Notes: generated by a model from the letters alone, not told the origin. Positions 6,964 to 15,996 are shown, numbered from the stretch's first letter. The stretch is DNA of 60,327 nucleotides from an uncultured Eubacteriales bacterium (GCA_900542465.1 UQNS01000011.1:1-60327), one strand, 5' to 3'. Program-made: numbers and translations.

Positions 6964-7833
6964 TTAATCAAAATCTTCTGCCTTTAGGTTGATAAATACA
7001 TGCTCGCTGTCATAAGGGACAGATCTGTCTATTTTTTTTATGAAATCATCAAATGCGAAAGTTCTGATCTCTCCCGGGCCAAGCTTGACTTTCACCTGCC
7101 AGATCATGACCCTTGCTTCTTTTTTATTCAAAGATCTTGGTACAAGCGGAAAGATCAGTTCCTCACCGATACCCACTTCAAATGTCCCTATATATCTGTC
7201 GTCCGCGCTGTCTGTATCCTTTCTGAAAAAAGATCTGCGCTTTTTTTCTCCGGCATCCTTATATACCTCCAATTTCGGTGCAACATATCTTCCCTTATAG
7301 CGCTGTTTTCCATCGAGAAAATCAGCAAACCTTGCCATGTCACCGCCTATAGCCTTTAAATCATCTCTTCCCATAGCAAGAGGATTAGTCACGCCAAAAA
7401 TATACATAGAGGAAATGTCACTGTTTTCCATATTCTTTTCTATCTGGAAAAGGCTCTCTCTTGATGCTGCCATATCTTCTTCTGTAAGCCTCGGAATATC
7501 CGCTATACTACATGACGTTCCGTTTTTTTCAAATGTGGCGACTTCCAGTTTCCCGCACAGAAACATAATATACTCGTAGAAATCTTTGATCTCTTCATCA
7601 CTGGTCGGCAGCGCAAGTTTGAATGTAAGAAGACTTCTGTCTCCCAGTCCGAGGTTGAGACCGCGGGCAATACTGTCCTTTCTGTAGAGAAGCGTATTAT
7701 CTCCGGATATATCGGGATTGATAATAAATCCATCTGTCCATGTTCCATAAGAAAATCCCGGCTTTAAAAGATCACTGAATGGAGGTATCTTTCCAAAGAT
7801 CCCCCTGGTCTTCATAACGATAGTTACTGCCAT
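6964..7833 (-). CDS. Protein of unknown function (possibly DUF4299-like)
   Basis: 289 residues, soluble, with no signal peptide or membrane helix. It opens MAVTIVMKTRGIFGKIPPFSD and holds a central basic patch KKRRSFFRKD near residue 200. I suspect the DUF4299 family of Firmicutes but cannot confirm it; no catalytic motif is visible. It has a good ribosome site (AGGAGGAAG) and lies 25 bases after rsmI, so it is the last gene of the holB-ricT-trmN6-rsmI string or a downstream passenger. Nothing in its sequence suggests a link to RNA modification. Confidence 0.75.
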   Translation of the reverse strand: MAVTIVMKTRGIFGKIPPFSDLLKPGFSYGTWTDGFIINPDISGDNTLLYRKDSIARGLNLGLGDRSLLTFKLALPTSDEEIKDFYEYIMFLCGKLEVATFEKNGTSCSIADIPRLTEEDMAASRESLFQIEKNMENSDISSMYIFGVTNPLAMGRDDLKAIGGDMARFADFLDGKQRYKGRYVAPKLEVYKDAGEKKRRSFFRKDTDSADDRYIGTFEVGIGEELIFPLVPRSLNKKEARVMIWQVKVKLGPGEIRTFAFDDFIKKIDRSVPYDSEHVFINLKAEDFD

Positions 7834-7858
7834 TTCTTCCTCCTGATTCCTCTGCAGA

Positions 7859-8710
7859 TCAATCCTCTAACAATTCCTTATAAATAATACTTTTGGGCAA
7901 TCCTCTGTCTTTTGCAACCGCCTTCATCGCCAGTTTTCTGTCCATTCCCTGATCAAGATATATCCGCATATGCTCTCTGACTGTCAGCGCTTCCCAGTCG
8001 GCACGCTCCTGACTGTCTATCTCATCAAAAGATCTTCCCTCTATCACAAGAACGTACTCCCCTCTCGGAGGTGTAACATCATAGAATCTGATTGCATCCG
8101 CCAAAGTTGTTCTTAATATTTTCTCATGGATCTTAGTAAGTTCCTTAATGACCGACACTTTCCTGTCTTCTCCCAGACACTGGGCAAGGTCTTTTAGCGC
8201 AGCCTTTAAATGGTGAGGAGATTCATAGATAATCATCGTCCTTGTCTCCTCTTTCAGCTCATCAAGGATCCTGGATCTTTCCTTCTTATCCGAAGGCAGA
8301 AAAGCCTCAAATGCAAAACGTCTTGTCGGCAGGCCGGAGATCGTCAACGCTGTTATACATGCCGCTGCTCCGGGAAGGGAGGTTACCGGAACGCCCGCCT
8401 CATAGCATTGACGGACAAGTTCTTCTCCCGGATCCGAAATTCCCGGAGTGCCTGCGTCCGTTATCAATGCGACCGTCATCCCCGACAGCATCTTCCCCAC
8501 CAGTGTTCTGGCTTTCTCCACCTTATTATATTCGTGATAACTCGTCATAGGCGTTTCGATCCCGAAATGAGTAAGCAGGTGTATACTGTTTCTTGTATCT
8601 TCTGCCGCTATCAGGTCCGCTTCCTTTAAGATCCTGAGCACCCTGAATGTAATATCCTCTAAATTTCCTATAGGAGTCGCACATAAATACAATTTTCCTG
8701 AATTTTCCAT
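7859..8710 (-). CDS. rsmI: 16S rRNA (cytidine1402-2'-O)-methyltransferase
   Basis: 283 residues, the usual RsmI length. It starts with the family signature LYLCATPIGNLEDITFRVLRIL. The tetrapyrrole-methylase-type SAM pocket follows with AEDTR, then DAGTPGISDPGE and SLPGAAA. The C-terminal 50 residues form the small RsmI domain. It 2'-O-methylates C1402 of 16S rRNA with SAM. It lies nine bases after trmN6 in a Firmicutes-typical order. Confidence 0.95.
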   Translation of the reverse strand: MENSGKLYLCATPIGNLEDITFRVLRILKEADLIAAEDTRNSIHLLTHFGIETPMTSYHEYNKVEKARTLVGKMLSGMTVALITDAGTPGISDPGEELVRQCYEAGVPVTSLPGAAACITALTISGLPTRRFAFEAFLPSDKKERSRILDELKEETRTMIIYESPHHLKAALKDLAQCLGEDRKVSVIKELTKIHEKILRTTLADAIRFYDVTPPRGEYVLVIEGRSFDEIDSQERADWEALTVREHMRIYLDQGMDRKLAMKAVAKDRGLPKSIIYKELLED

Positions 8711-8718
8711 AAGCTTCC

Positions 8719-9459
8719 TTAACAGTAGATCTTCATTACTTCATCTGTGTATATTCCATTGCTCTTATAAATAATAAGCGGAGGTTCAACAATAAGTTCA
8801 ACTCCACCCGCTTTGCTCGCTTCTATAAGGATCATAACAGCCGGCTTATCTGCAAAAGAGTGGACCATTCTGATCTTCTTGGGCTCCAGCTTATGGCGCC
8901 GCAGACTATCAAATATCTCACTTAATCTTCTTGTCCTGTGAACGAGATACAACTTTCCTCCAACTTTCAGAGCCTGACTTGCGGCCCTTGCCACATCATC
9001 GAAATTGCACAGTATTTCATGACGGGCTAAAGCTTTAGCGTCCTCCGGGTTGGGTATCCCTCCGCCACTTAGCATATAAGGAGGATTACAGGTCACCACA
9101 TCGAACGTATCCCTCCCGACAAGTTCCGGTACGTTTTTTATATCTCCGCAGATTATTTCCAGCCTGTCCTCAAGGCCATTCACTTTCACATTTCGACGGG
9201 CAATATCAGCGCTCGCCTCCTGGATCTCTATCGCCTTATAGACATAACCCTTTTTTCTGGACAGCATAAGGACCGGAATCACACCGTTTCCTGTACATAG
9301 ATCAAGAACCTTTGAATTTCTATCAGCTTTTGCAAAATCAGCCAGTAAGACAGCATCTATTCCAAAACAAAACATATCCGGATCCTGGATCAGTCTGAAT
9401 CCTTCACGCTGAAGGTCATCGATCCGCTCACCGCGCTTCAACCAATCACTATCACTCAT
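8719..9459 (-). CDS. trmN6: tRNA1(Val) A37 N6-methyltransferase family protein
   Basis: 246 residues with a class I methyltransferase fold: SAM motif VLDLCTGNGVIPVL near residue 50, an acidic ribose-binding AIEIQ, and the catalytic VTCNPPY near residue 125, characteristic of N6-adenine methylation. This is the YfiC/YabB group. Its exact tRNA target in Firmicutes is not established by sequence. It overlaps the end of ricT by eight bases, indicating translational coupling. Confidence 0.88.
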   Translation of the reverse strand: MSDSDWLKRGERIDDLQREGFRLIQDPDMFCFGIDAVLLADFAKADRNSKVLDLCTGNGVIPVLMLSRKKGYVYKAIEIQEASADIARRNVKVNGLEDRLEIICGDIKNVPELVGRDTFDVVTCNPPYMLSGGGIPNPEDAKALARHEILCNFDDVARAASQALKVGGKLYLVHRTRRLSEIFDSLRRHKLEPKKIRMVHSFADKPAVMILIEASKAGGVELIVEPPLIIYKSNGIYTDEVMKIYC

Positions 9460-10366
9460 TTTCCAATATATCCGCCATCTCTGAACTGTTCTCTGTACAT
9501 TTTTCGTCCTTACATCGTCTGCTTCCCCTTGGACATGATCTTCTGTTGCTTCTCACGACCAGATCCTCCGCCATTAATTCCTTTATGTTCTTATCATCTC
9601 CATTTTCGGTCACGAGGACCTTGACCCTCTGGCTGAGTATATCAACAGATACTACATTTCCCTTCTCAGAACTGTTACTTTTACTCACTACAAAATCCCC
9701 TACAGACGGCATAGTCTTGTGGAGATATTCATATGTCTCATTTTCATATGCCAGACAGCACATGAGTCTCCCGCATATTCCGGATATGCTCGTCGGATTA
9801 AGAGAAAGGTTCTGATCCTTCGCCATCTTGATAGATACCGGCTCAAAATCTGAGATTCCTGAAGAACAGCAAAGAGTTCTTCCGCAGCTCCCTATCGCGC
9901 CGACCATTCTTGCTTCATCCCTCACTCCAACCTGTCTCAGCTCTATGCGCGTCTTAAAAACAGCTGCCAAATCCTTAACAAGATTTCTGAAATCCACACG
10001 ATTTTTAGAGAAAAAATAAAAGATCATCTTCTTGTTATCAAAAATATATTTTACTCTGATAAGCTTCATTGGAAGTTTATGCACTTCTATCTTTTCCCTG
10101 CAAATATCAAATGCCTGCCTTTCCTTCTCTTCATTGACCCGGATCCTCTCCATATCCTCCGGAGTCACAATCCGTAAAACAGCCTTGATCGGCGGAGTAA
10201 GGCCGAGAGCTTCTGCATTGCAGTCATTCATCACAACTGTCCCGACATCCAGCCCCATATCTGTCTCAGCAATCACTTTATCGCCCATAAGCGGTTCATA
10301 TGGTCCGGAAACATAATATTCAATTGGCTCACTCTTATCAAATTTTACGCCTAATAATTTACTCAA
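9452..10366 (-). CDS. ricT: PSP1 domain protein RicT (YaaT)
   Basis: 304 residues with the PSP1 C-terminal domain. Two Cys-rich signatures are clear: GSCGRTLCCSSG and GICGRLMCCLAYE. In Bacillus, RicT (YaaT) works with RicA and RicF, in a complex carrying Fe-S clusters, to aid RNase Y-dependent mRNA maturation and sporulation phosphorelay control. The neighbours match the conserved holB-yaaT-yabB-yabC order. The C-terminal 30 residues are Arg/Cys-rich (RSNRRSCPRGSRRCKD) and variable. Confidence 0.92.
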   Translation of the reverse strand: MSKLLGVKFDKSEPIEYYVSGPYEPLMGDKVIAETDMGLDVGTVVMNDCNAEALGLTPPIKAVLRIVTPEDMERIRVNEEKERQAFDICREKIEVHKLPMKLIRVKYIFDNKKMIFYFFSKNRVDFRNLVKDLAAVFKTRIELRQVGVRDEARMVGAIGSCGRTLCCSSGISDFEPVSIKMAKDQNLSLNPTSISGICGRLMCCLAYENETYEYLHKTMPSVGDFVVSKSNSSEKGNVVSVDILSQRVKVLVTENGDDKNIKELMAEDLVVRSNRRSCPRGSRRCKDEKCTENSSEMADILENE

Positions 10367-10390
10367 AGGAGTTTCCCTTCCTTCTATAGC

Positions 10391-11434
10391 TTAGCCTATG
10401 ATCTTTTCTCTTATAGTCATAAACAGCATCTGCATAGCAATATCAAAGCTTACTGCTGCCTTTAATCTCTCTCTGGCTTTTTCAATAGCCTTATTGATCT
10501 CATCCAGCTCTCCATATGTAAGATTCTGAGACTGCTTGTCGATCTTAGGCAGATATTCCTTAAAAACGACTCCATTGGCATCCCTTGTTGTTTCAAACAA
10601 AAGAATGTCTTTGAACCAGAGTTCCAGCAGATCAAAAAATGCATCTATCTGAGTATCTTTTAATCCTGCCAGAGTTCTTATGTGTCTGTTAATTTCATTC
10701 ATAGAAAGAGTCTGAATATTTACCATTATTTCTATAAAGACATCTTTCACTTTTTGAAAATCTTCATCTGTCAAAACGCAAATCCCCTTTCCGATTCTGC
10801 CGTCAGCAAATTTGACCGCAAATTTAATTTCTTCCTCTGTTGAATCAGGACAGCAGCCTTTTAAATATTTCTCTACCGTCGCACTATCAACAGCCGGGAT
10901 CTCATATGACTCACACCTTGATCTTATGGTATCCAGAAGCTTTGCCTCTGAAGATGTGAGAAGAATGATTATAATGTAAGCAGGCGGTTCCTCTAATGTT
11001 TTCAGCATTGCATTCTGTGCCTCAACAGTCATCGTATCCGCCCTGTCGATTATATATATCTTATATTTAGCTTTATAAGGTTTAATGGCCGCATCTTCGA
11101 CCAGTTTTTTTCTTATATCATCTACTGAGATAGATCTTTTATCATCTTCAGGCGAGATAAATATAATATCAGGATTATTATCCGAGCTTGCCTGTATGCA
11201 CGAATGACAGGTCTTACAAGCCACTATATCCTCCGGCGCGGCATTCCCTGCGTCTACCTTTTCTCTCACGGTGTCACAGTTGATAGTCATAGATAAGATC
11301 CTGGCCATGGTCTTCTTTCCGATGCCTTCCTCGCCGTTAAGTATATAAGCATGAGCCAGCTTATCTTTGGCAACGATATATCTCATACGATTTTTAAAAT
11401 CTTCCCTACCAAGAATATCTGTATACTCTCCCAC
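10391..11434 (-). CDS. holB: DNA polymerase III subunit delta'
   Basis: About 347 residues from a GTG at 11434 preceded by AGAGGTGG; a GTG at 11443 in the same frame is possible but overlaps that ribosome site. A P-loop variant GEEGIGKKTMAR lies near residue 35, a zinc-binding cluster CKTCHSC near residue 75, and TLEEPPAYIIIILLT with SRCESYEIP marks the AAA+ sensor and Arg-finger region. It is a clamp-loader subunit that helps place the sliding clamp on DNA. It is the first gene of the string leading to ricT, with a 25-base gap. Confidence 0.92.
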   Translation of the reverse strand: MGEYTDILGREDFKNRMRYIVAKDKLAHAYILNGEEGIGKKTMARILSMTINCDTVREKVDAGNAAPEDIVACKTCHSCIQASSDNNPDIIFISPEDDKRSISVDDIRKKLVEDAAIKPYKAKYKIYIIDRADTMTVEAQNAMLKTLEEPPAYIIIILLTSSEAKLLDTIRSRCESYEIPAVDSATVEKYLKGCCPDSTEEEIKFAVKFADGRIGKGICVLTDEDFQKVKDVFIEIMVNIQTLSMNEINRHIRTLAGLKDTQIDAFFDLLELWFKDILLFETTRDANGVVFKEYLPKIDKQSQNLTYGELDEINKAIEKARERLKAAVSFDIAMQMLFMTIREKIIG

Positions 11435-11627
11435 ATCGACCACCTCTTATCCATCTATTGATCATTTCAGTTTAACATAGTTTGTTTATGTTTTCCATGA
11501 GACACTTCTGCGAATTTTATACTTTTATTTTTTATCGTTTTATTGTATTTTCCCTGTCTTTTTGTTATGGTTCTAATTAAATGCAGCATAAAATATCTAT
11601 ATATTGATTATTTAAGGAGGATTCATT

Positions 11628-12239
11628 TTGTTTATTACATGTCTGGACTTAGAGGGTCCTCTCGTCCCGGAGATTTGGATCGAATTTGCTAAAGCAAGAA
11701 ATATCGAGGAACTTAAGATCACGACCCGTGATGAGCCCGATTACAGGAAACTTATGGCTTTAAGGATAAATATCCTTAAGCGGTACGGTCTTAAATTAAA
11801 AGATATTCAAGAAACCATTTCTTTATTGAGCCCAAAGCCGGGCGCCAAAGAATTCCTCGATGAAGTGCGCTCATTCTCTCAAACAGTCATCATATCCGAT
11901 ACTTTTGTCGAATTTGCTATGCCGCTTATGAAGCAGCTTGGTTACCCAACCATCATGTGCAACTCTCTGGTCGTAGACGAGGACGGAACGATCCAGGATA
12001 TCAAAATGAGACTGCCGGGTGATGCCAAGCTTTCAACCGTAAAAGCTTTTCATTCGATCGGATTTGATACCATCGCCGCCGGAGATTCATATAATGATAT
12101 CGGTATGATAGAAGCAAGCAAAGCCGGATTCTTATTTAAATCTACCGATAAGATCACCGGTGAACACCCTCATATTAAAGCTTATACAGAATATGATGAG
12201 CTGCTTGCAGCAATAAAAGAAGCTGAAGGTATTAAGTAA
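11628..12239 (+). CDS. thrH: ThrH: phosphoserine phosphatase / homoserine phosphotransferase
   Basis: 203 residues in the HAD superfamily. It begins at a TTG with AAGGAGG seven bases before it. HAD motif I is CLDLEGPL, motif II is IISDTF, and motif IV is AAGDSYND. The DLEG form and the length match ThrH, which removes phosphate from phosphoserine and can pass it to homoserine. No serB is seen nearby, while serC and serA lie 4-6 kb away, so ThrH may complete serine synthesis here; that is inference. It is followed by a hairpin terminator. Confidence 0.9.
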   Translation: MFITCLDLEGPLVPEIWIEFAKARNIEELKITTRDEPDYRKLMALRINILKRYGLKLKDIQETISLLSPKPGAKEFLDEVRSFSQTVIISDTFVEFAMPLMKQLGYPTIMCNSLVVDEDGTIQDIKMRLPGDAKLSTVKAFHSIGFDTIAAGDSYNDIGMIEASKAGFLFKSTDKITGEHPHIKAYTEYDELLAAIKEAEGIK

Positions 12240-12252
12240 TCTTATTATTTTT

Positions 12253-12298
12253 AAGGACCTTCCTTTTCCTGGCAGCACACGGAAAAGGGAGGTCTTTT
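12253..12298 (+). terminator. Terminator after thrH
   Basis: GACCTTCCTTTTCC pairs with GGAAAAGGGAGGTC, followed by four T. The hairpin sits between thrH and the hydrolase gene, so the latter may depend on read-through or on its own weak promoter. Confidence 0.7.
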
Positions 12299-12312
12299 GA
12301 CGAGGCTTGAGT

Positions 12313-12936
12313 ATGATATTTAAAAAAACTGTAAAATTCCATAATCTTACAAACGCTTATTTTTATATGGATGATACGACCGATCACGGTTTCCTGATCG
12401 ATCCGGGCGGCGAAGCTGAGGTCTTGCTCGATATTATCAGGAAAAGCCTATGGACGATTGAGGCTATCTTGATAACTCACGGTCACTATGATCACATTGG
12501 TGCCGCCGATAAAATTCGCAATGCCCTGAGTATTCCGATCTACGCTCACAGAAATGCTGATACCTTTCTTTTGGACAGTTCCCACAATCGTTCTTCCTTT
12601 CATGGACCCGGAATAACGCTGCAAAATGTCACCTGTCTGGATGACGGCGATATGATCACACTCAAGGTGAATCCTGATTTCAGTTTGAAGGTCCTCCATA
12701 CCCCGGGTCATACAAGTGATTCCGTGACATACTATTCCCAAAAAGATAAGTCCGCATTTGTCGGAGATCTGATCTATAAAGGCGGCGTAGGTAAATACAC
12801 TTTTTATGGAGGTGATAAAAACTCTCTCTTTAAGAGTATATTGACGAAAATTTTTACAATGCCTGATGATACAGTACTTTACTCCGGTCATACGGACCCG
12901 ACCACCGTGATGAACGAAAAACATTCTGCACCATAA
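12313..12936 (+). CDS. MBL-fold metallo-hydrolase (glyoxalase II-like)
   Basis: 207 residues from the ATG at 12313, with GAGG seven bases upstream; a TTG at 12307 is possible but less likely. The metallo-beta-lactamase zinc site reads ITHGHYDHIGA near residue 56, HTPGHTSDS near residue 135, GDLIYKGG, and SGHTDPTT at the end. This order and size match the YcbL/glyoxalase-II-like hydrolases, which bind two metals and split thioesters or related bonds. The true substrate cannot be told from sequence. No signal peptide is present. Confidence 0.85.
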   Translation: MIFKKTVKFHNLTNAYFYMDDTTDHGFLIDPGGEAEVLLDIIRKSLWTIEAILITHGHYDHIGAADKIRNALSIPIYAHRNADTFLLDSSHNRSSFHGPGITLQNVTCLDDGDMITLKVNPDFSLKVLHTPGHTSDSVTYYSQKDKSAFVGDLIYKGGVGKYTFYGGDKNSLFKSILTKIFTMPDDTVLYSGHTDPTTVMNEKHSAP

Positions 12937-12964
12937 AAGCCAGGGCCTGCAGGCCCTGGCTTTT
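12935..12964. terminator. Bidirectional terminator between convergent genes
   Basis: AAAAGCCAGGGCC and its exact complement close over a four-base TGCA loop. It lies between the plus-strand hydrolase and the minus-strand flavodoxin gene. Confidence 0.9.
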
Positions 12965-13019
12965 ATTAAAATGATTTTTGATTTTTAAAACTTTGGATTT
13001 TTATGGAACTTATTTAAAA

Positions 13020-13445
13020 TTATTTAGCAAGCGTTTCACCAAGCGCCATACAATCATTAAGACCGCTCTCTTCCGGTGTATAATTGCACATAACTCCGGC
13101 TGCAACAAGGTTTGCGCCAAGTCCCCGGATCTCTTCCTCCCAGTTTCTCATCCACTCACCATCTCCCCAGCCATATGATCCGAAGATACCGACTTTCTTA
13201 CCTGAAAGTGTTGGCTTACATTCATTATATACCGGCTCAAATTCCGTATCTTCAAGGACCTCAACACCCATTGATGGGCATCCGAACGCAATTGCATCAT
13301 AACTTCCGACTGCAGCCGGATCGAATGAAGATACTTCTATAAGATCAACATCCGCACCGGCATTTCTCGCCCCCTCTGCAACCGATTCTGCCATCGTCTG
13401 CGTATTTCCCGTTCCTGTCCAATATACTACTGCTACTTTACTCAT
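13020..13445 (-). CDS. Flavodoxin
   Basis: 141 residues, short-chain flavodoxin. The FMN phosphate loop is VVYWTGTGNTQTMAE at the start, then AFGCPSMG near residue 55 and FGSYGWGDGEWM near residue 90, which cradle the isoalloxazine ring. It carries one electron like ferredoxin but without iron, and in many bacteria replaces ferredoxin when iron is scarce. It lies 50 bases after the DUF3793 gene, whose promoter carries two TTAGC-N4-GCTAA boxes, which suits iron control. Likely partners in this window are nifJ and other ferredoxin-linked enzymes. Confidence 0.93.
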   Translation of the reverse strand: MSKVAVVYWTGTGNTQTMAESVAEGARNAGADVDLIEVSSFDPAAVGSYDAIAFGCPSMGVEVLEDTEFEPVYNECKPTLSGKKVGIFGSYGWGDGEWMRNWEEEIRGLGANLVAAGVMCNYTPEESGLNDCMALGETLAK

Positions 13446-13495
13446 TTTAAATCCTCCGTTTTTGAATTTTATTTTTTAAAGAAGAAGTTCGATTT

Positions 13496-14044
13496 TTATG
13501 CAACTGCCAATGATTCGATGCTTAACCCTCTCCTGTAGTATCGACAATACATAGCCGTACACTTCTTATATCGGCAGAATAATTCAAGCGCTTTAGAAGT
13601 GTCTCCATAAACCTTCCATGTACCTACACATTTGCAGTTTTTTCCGCCATTGGTTATGAAACCACGTACATCCTCCGGCGGATACCCCAAAAACAGTCCT
13701 ATTTCATGCGGAAAGCCTTCACTCTCCCTTAATCGTTTCATCAGGTGTATTACGCACAGATCTGAGCTCGATGTTACATAACCTGCTTCATTCAGAATAC
13801 TTAACGCTTCCTGGTCAAACAGATCTTTTTTCAGTAACTGAGGCCTGTACATATAAAAAAGTACTGATGATTCCGTTTTTTTTAAAACCAGAAATCTGAG
13901 CCCCTTCGGTACAAGTTTCCTGTTTATCGTTCTTACCATATCCATGCAGTTTTCACAATCACGGATCGGCATAGTAAAAAGACTCCCTGTTTTTATATTC
14001 GCAAGTGTTGGAGAACAATATTTAACTATAATTTCATTACACAT
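13496..14044 (-). CDS. DUF3793 family protein
   Basis: 182 residues from the ATG at 14044, preceded by GGGGAG; the longer reading to 14092 has no ribosome site, and the family normally begins near the IVKYCSPTLANIKTGSLF stretch. Other seen features are VLKKTESSVLFYMYRP, the conserved HEIGLFLGYPPEDVRGFI, and GKNCKCVGTWKVYGD near the C-terminus. DUF3793 proteins have no proven role and are found in Clostridia next to flavodoxin and Feo genes. It is the first gene of an operon with flavodoxin. An iron-starvation role is inferred from partner and operator boxes. Confidence 0.88.
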   Translation of the reverse strand: MCNEIIVKYCSPTLANIKTGSLFTMPIRDCENCMDMVRTINRKLVPKGLRFLVLKKTESSVLFYMYRPQLLKKDLFDQEALSILNEAGYVTSSSDLCVIHLMKRLRESEGFPHEIGLFLGYPPEDVRGFITNGGKNCKCVGTWKVYGDTSKALELFCRYKKCTAMYCRYYRRGLSIESLAVA

Positions 14045-14195
14045 AATTCCATTCTCCCCGCGGTATCCCGCACACTTGTCAGCTGCGCACACAAAGGCCC
14101 GCCTCGTTGGTCAAACAGGCCTTTAAAATTTACATTTATTCATCAAAGCTCATCCGGACCGATCACTTATATCGATCAAATGAGGTCTCAAAAGG

Positions 14196-14287
14196 TTAGT
14201 ATCAGCTAACCTTTTCTGTAAAAATTCGGATTAGCTTTTGCTAACCCTTTAGATATAAACTATACATATATAATCCTTATTTGTCAA
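14196..14287 (-). promoter_or_regulatory. Promoter and double operator of the DUF3793-flavodoxin unit
   Basis: On the minus strand TTGACA (14282-14287) and TATAGT (14259-14264) are 17 bases apart. Downstream of the -10 are two clean palindromes, TTAGC-TTTT-GCTAA (14231-14244) and TTAGT-ATCA-GCTAA (14196-14209), 35 bases centre to centre. The second is embedded in the longer repeat GGTTAG/CTAACC. Position after the start site indicates repression. Confidence 0.75.
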
Positions 14288-14355
14288 TAATATAATTATA
14301 ATTTTAAATTTTTTAAAGTTGATTTAAAGCGAAAGTCTCTTCTTAATATGTAAAT

Positions 14356-14383
14356 TTGCTTTTAACTTCTAAAGGTGTATACT
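14356..14383 (+). promoter_or_regulatory. Promoter of the HPP gene
   Basis: TTGCTT (14356-14361) and TATACT (14378-14383) on the plus strand are 16 bases apart, with the ATG 38 bases on. It is divergent from the DUF3793 promoter; about 70 bases separate the two promoters. Confidence 0.5.
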
Positions 14384-14420
14384 TCTCTACTAAATATATA
14401 TATAACTTTTTGAGGTGGAT

Positions 14421-14921
14421 ATGAAACTAAAACTTTTTAAAAAAGTATCATACAAAGAGGTGATCATGACCTCTGTTGGAAGCATATGCGGCATCGGCGG
14501 GATCTCCCTCCTTGCTTTTCTTACTGGATACCCTTTTATAATCGCTCCTTTTGGCGCCAGTGCCGTCTTGCTCTATTCGGCAACTGCATCTCCTCTGGCT
14601 CAGCCGCGAAACTTCTGCTTCAGCCATCTGATAACAGCCACTATAGCTATAACGTGTAACCTTCTGCTTGGCCCCACCTGGTATACTATGGCTGTTGCCG
14701 TAACAATATCAATAATCGTCATGATGCTCACAGATACTTTACATCCTCCCGGCGGCGCGACTGCCCTGCTTTGTGTAATGCAGAACGTAAGGTCCTATTT
14801 CTTCCTTTTGGCGCCTTTGACCGTCGGTATTGCGATCATGCTTACATCTGCAATATTGTCTACAAAAATATTCCCGGGAGTAAGGCCCTATCCTTTTAAG
14901 CCTTTTAAAGAGAGGTTATGA
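14421..14921 (+). CDS. HPP family membrane protein
   Basis: 166 residues from ATG 14421 behind TTGAGG. Four hydrophobic segments are visible, and the family motif LHPPGGATALL lies near residue 110, preceded by FGASAVLLYSATASPLAQPRN in the first third. HPP proteins are integral membrane proteins; some homologues are linked to nitrite transport, but the role in Clostridia is not known. Unlike its divergent neighbour it has no obvious TTAGC-N4-GCTAA box of its own. It ends at a hairpin terminator. Confidence 0.85.
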   Translation: MKLKLFKKVSYKEVIMTSVGSICGIGGISLLAFLTGYPFIIAPFGASAVLLYSATASPLAQPRNFCFSHLITATIAITCNLLLGPTWYTMAVAVTISIIVMMLTDTLHPPGGATALLCVMQNVRSYFFLLAPLTVGIAIMLTSAILSTKIFPGVRPYPFKPFKERL

Positions 14922-14925
14922 CATT

Positions 14926-14984
14926 AAAAAACAGGTGGTCATGCTATTTACTTTTTATCGATAATAGCCGACCACCCGTTTTTT
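14926..14984. terminator. Bidirectional terminator between HPP and YtqA genes
   Basis: AAAAAACAGGTGGTC pairs with GACCACCCGTTTTTT over a long loop of about 29 bases. Both strands carry T-runs. Confidence 0.7.
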
Positions 14985-15942
14985 ATATCATATTTCCCTG
15001 ACGTATTCCCTCAGACTTCAATCTGCTTCTGATCTCATTAAGTATATTCTTCTTATATACGCTCCATTCCGGTGCGATCAGATTCTCCCTATCCCCGTCT
15101 CCTGTCAGCCGGTGTATCACGATCCCGGGAGATAATCTGCCTATACAGTTGACGATGATCCTGATATAGGTTTCTTTATCCATTGCTTTGATCTTTTTAT
15201 CCGCATCTTTCTGTGACTCCATATAAGCTCTTCCAAGGTCTGTTCCTTTTATATAATGCAAAAGCTGCAGCTTGACTCCATCGATTCCCGCCTTATTCAA
15301 ATATCTGACCGTCTCATATATCATATCCTCACTTTCCCCCGGCAGCCCTATGATTACATGAGTTATTACTTTGATCCCGATCTTATGCAGGTTGGAGACC
15401 GCTTCGTCAAATACAGGAAGATCATAGCCCCGTCTGATAATATCCGCACTTTCCTTATGAATAGTCTGCAGACCCAGTTCTACCCATATAAATTTGTCCG
15501 TATGTTCAAGGCTTAAACATTTTAATACATCGAGGATCTCCGGCCCTAGGCAATCCGGTCTGGTCGCTATGGCGATCCCCGCAAAGAACTCGTCTTCCAT
15601 TGCGGACTTAAATATTTTATATAGCTTTCTGCTGTCTCCATAGGTATTGGTATAAGATTGGAAGTAGGCAATATAATCCCCATCTTTGCCGCTGGTCTTG
15701 CTTAAATAAGGAATGCTTCCCGGTTCTATCTTCTGTCCCCTGTATTTAATGGAAAAATCTCCGCTTCCATTTTCCGAACAGAAAATACAGCCTCCATACC
15801 CCAGCTTTCCATCCCGGTTAGGACAGGTAGTTCCTATATCAAGCGCGATCCTGTACAGCTTTCTTCCGAATGTCTCCTTGCAGTAATCAGGGAAAGAATA
15901 ATAGTATTTTTCGTTTCTTATATATTTATATTCTTCTCTCAT
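14983..15942 (-). CDS. Radical SAM protein, TIGR01212/YtqA family
   Basis: 319 residues. The [4Fe-4S] cluster motif is of the extended type, CPNRDGKLGYGGCIFCSENG, near residue 40. It is followed by QSYTNTYGD, IATRPDCL, WVELGLQT and HVIIGLPGE, which are standard radical SAM/YtqA landmarks. It should cleave SAM reductively, using electrons from ferredoxin or flavodoxin. The substrate is not established; related Elp3-like enzymes act on tRNA. The gene stands alone after the serA terminator and has its own start at ATG 15942. Confidence 0.88.
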   Translation of the reverse strand: MREEYKYIRNEKYYYSFPDYCKETFGRKLYRIALDIGTTCPNRDGKLGYGGCIFCSENGSGDFSIKYRGQKIEPGSIPYLSKTSGKDGDYIAYFQSYTNTYGDSRKLYKIFKSAMEDEFFAGIAIATRPDCLGPEILDVLKCLSLEHTDKFIWVELGLQTIHKESADIIRRGYDLPVFDEAVSNLHKIGIKVITHVIIGLPGESEDMIYETVRYLNKAGIDGVKLQLLHYIKGTDLGRAYMESQKDADKKIKAMDKETYIRIIVNCIGRLSPGIVIHRLTGDGDRENLIAPEWSVYKKNILNEIRSRLKSEGIRQGNMI

Positions 15943-15955
15943 TACTCCTCCGCAT

Positions 15956-15982
15956 AAAAAGAGGGCTCCTTGTCGGAGCCCC
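15956..15982 (-). terminator. Terminator of the leuB-serA operon
   Basis: On the minus strand GGGCTCC and GGAGCCC close over GACAA-type loop bases and are followed by TCTTTTT. It lies 15 bases after the serA stop. Confidence 0.85.
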
Positions 15983-15996
15983 CTAAAGTTACTGCC

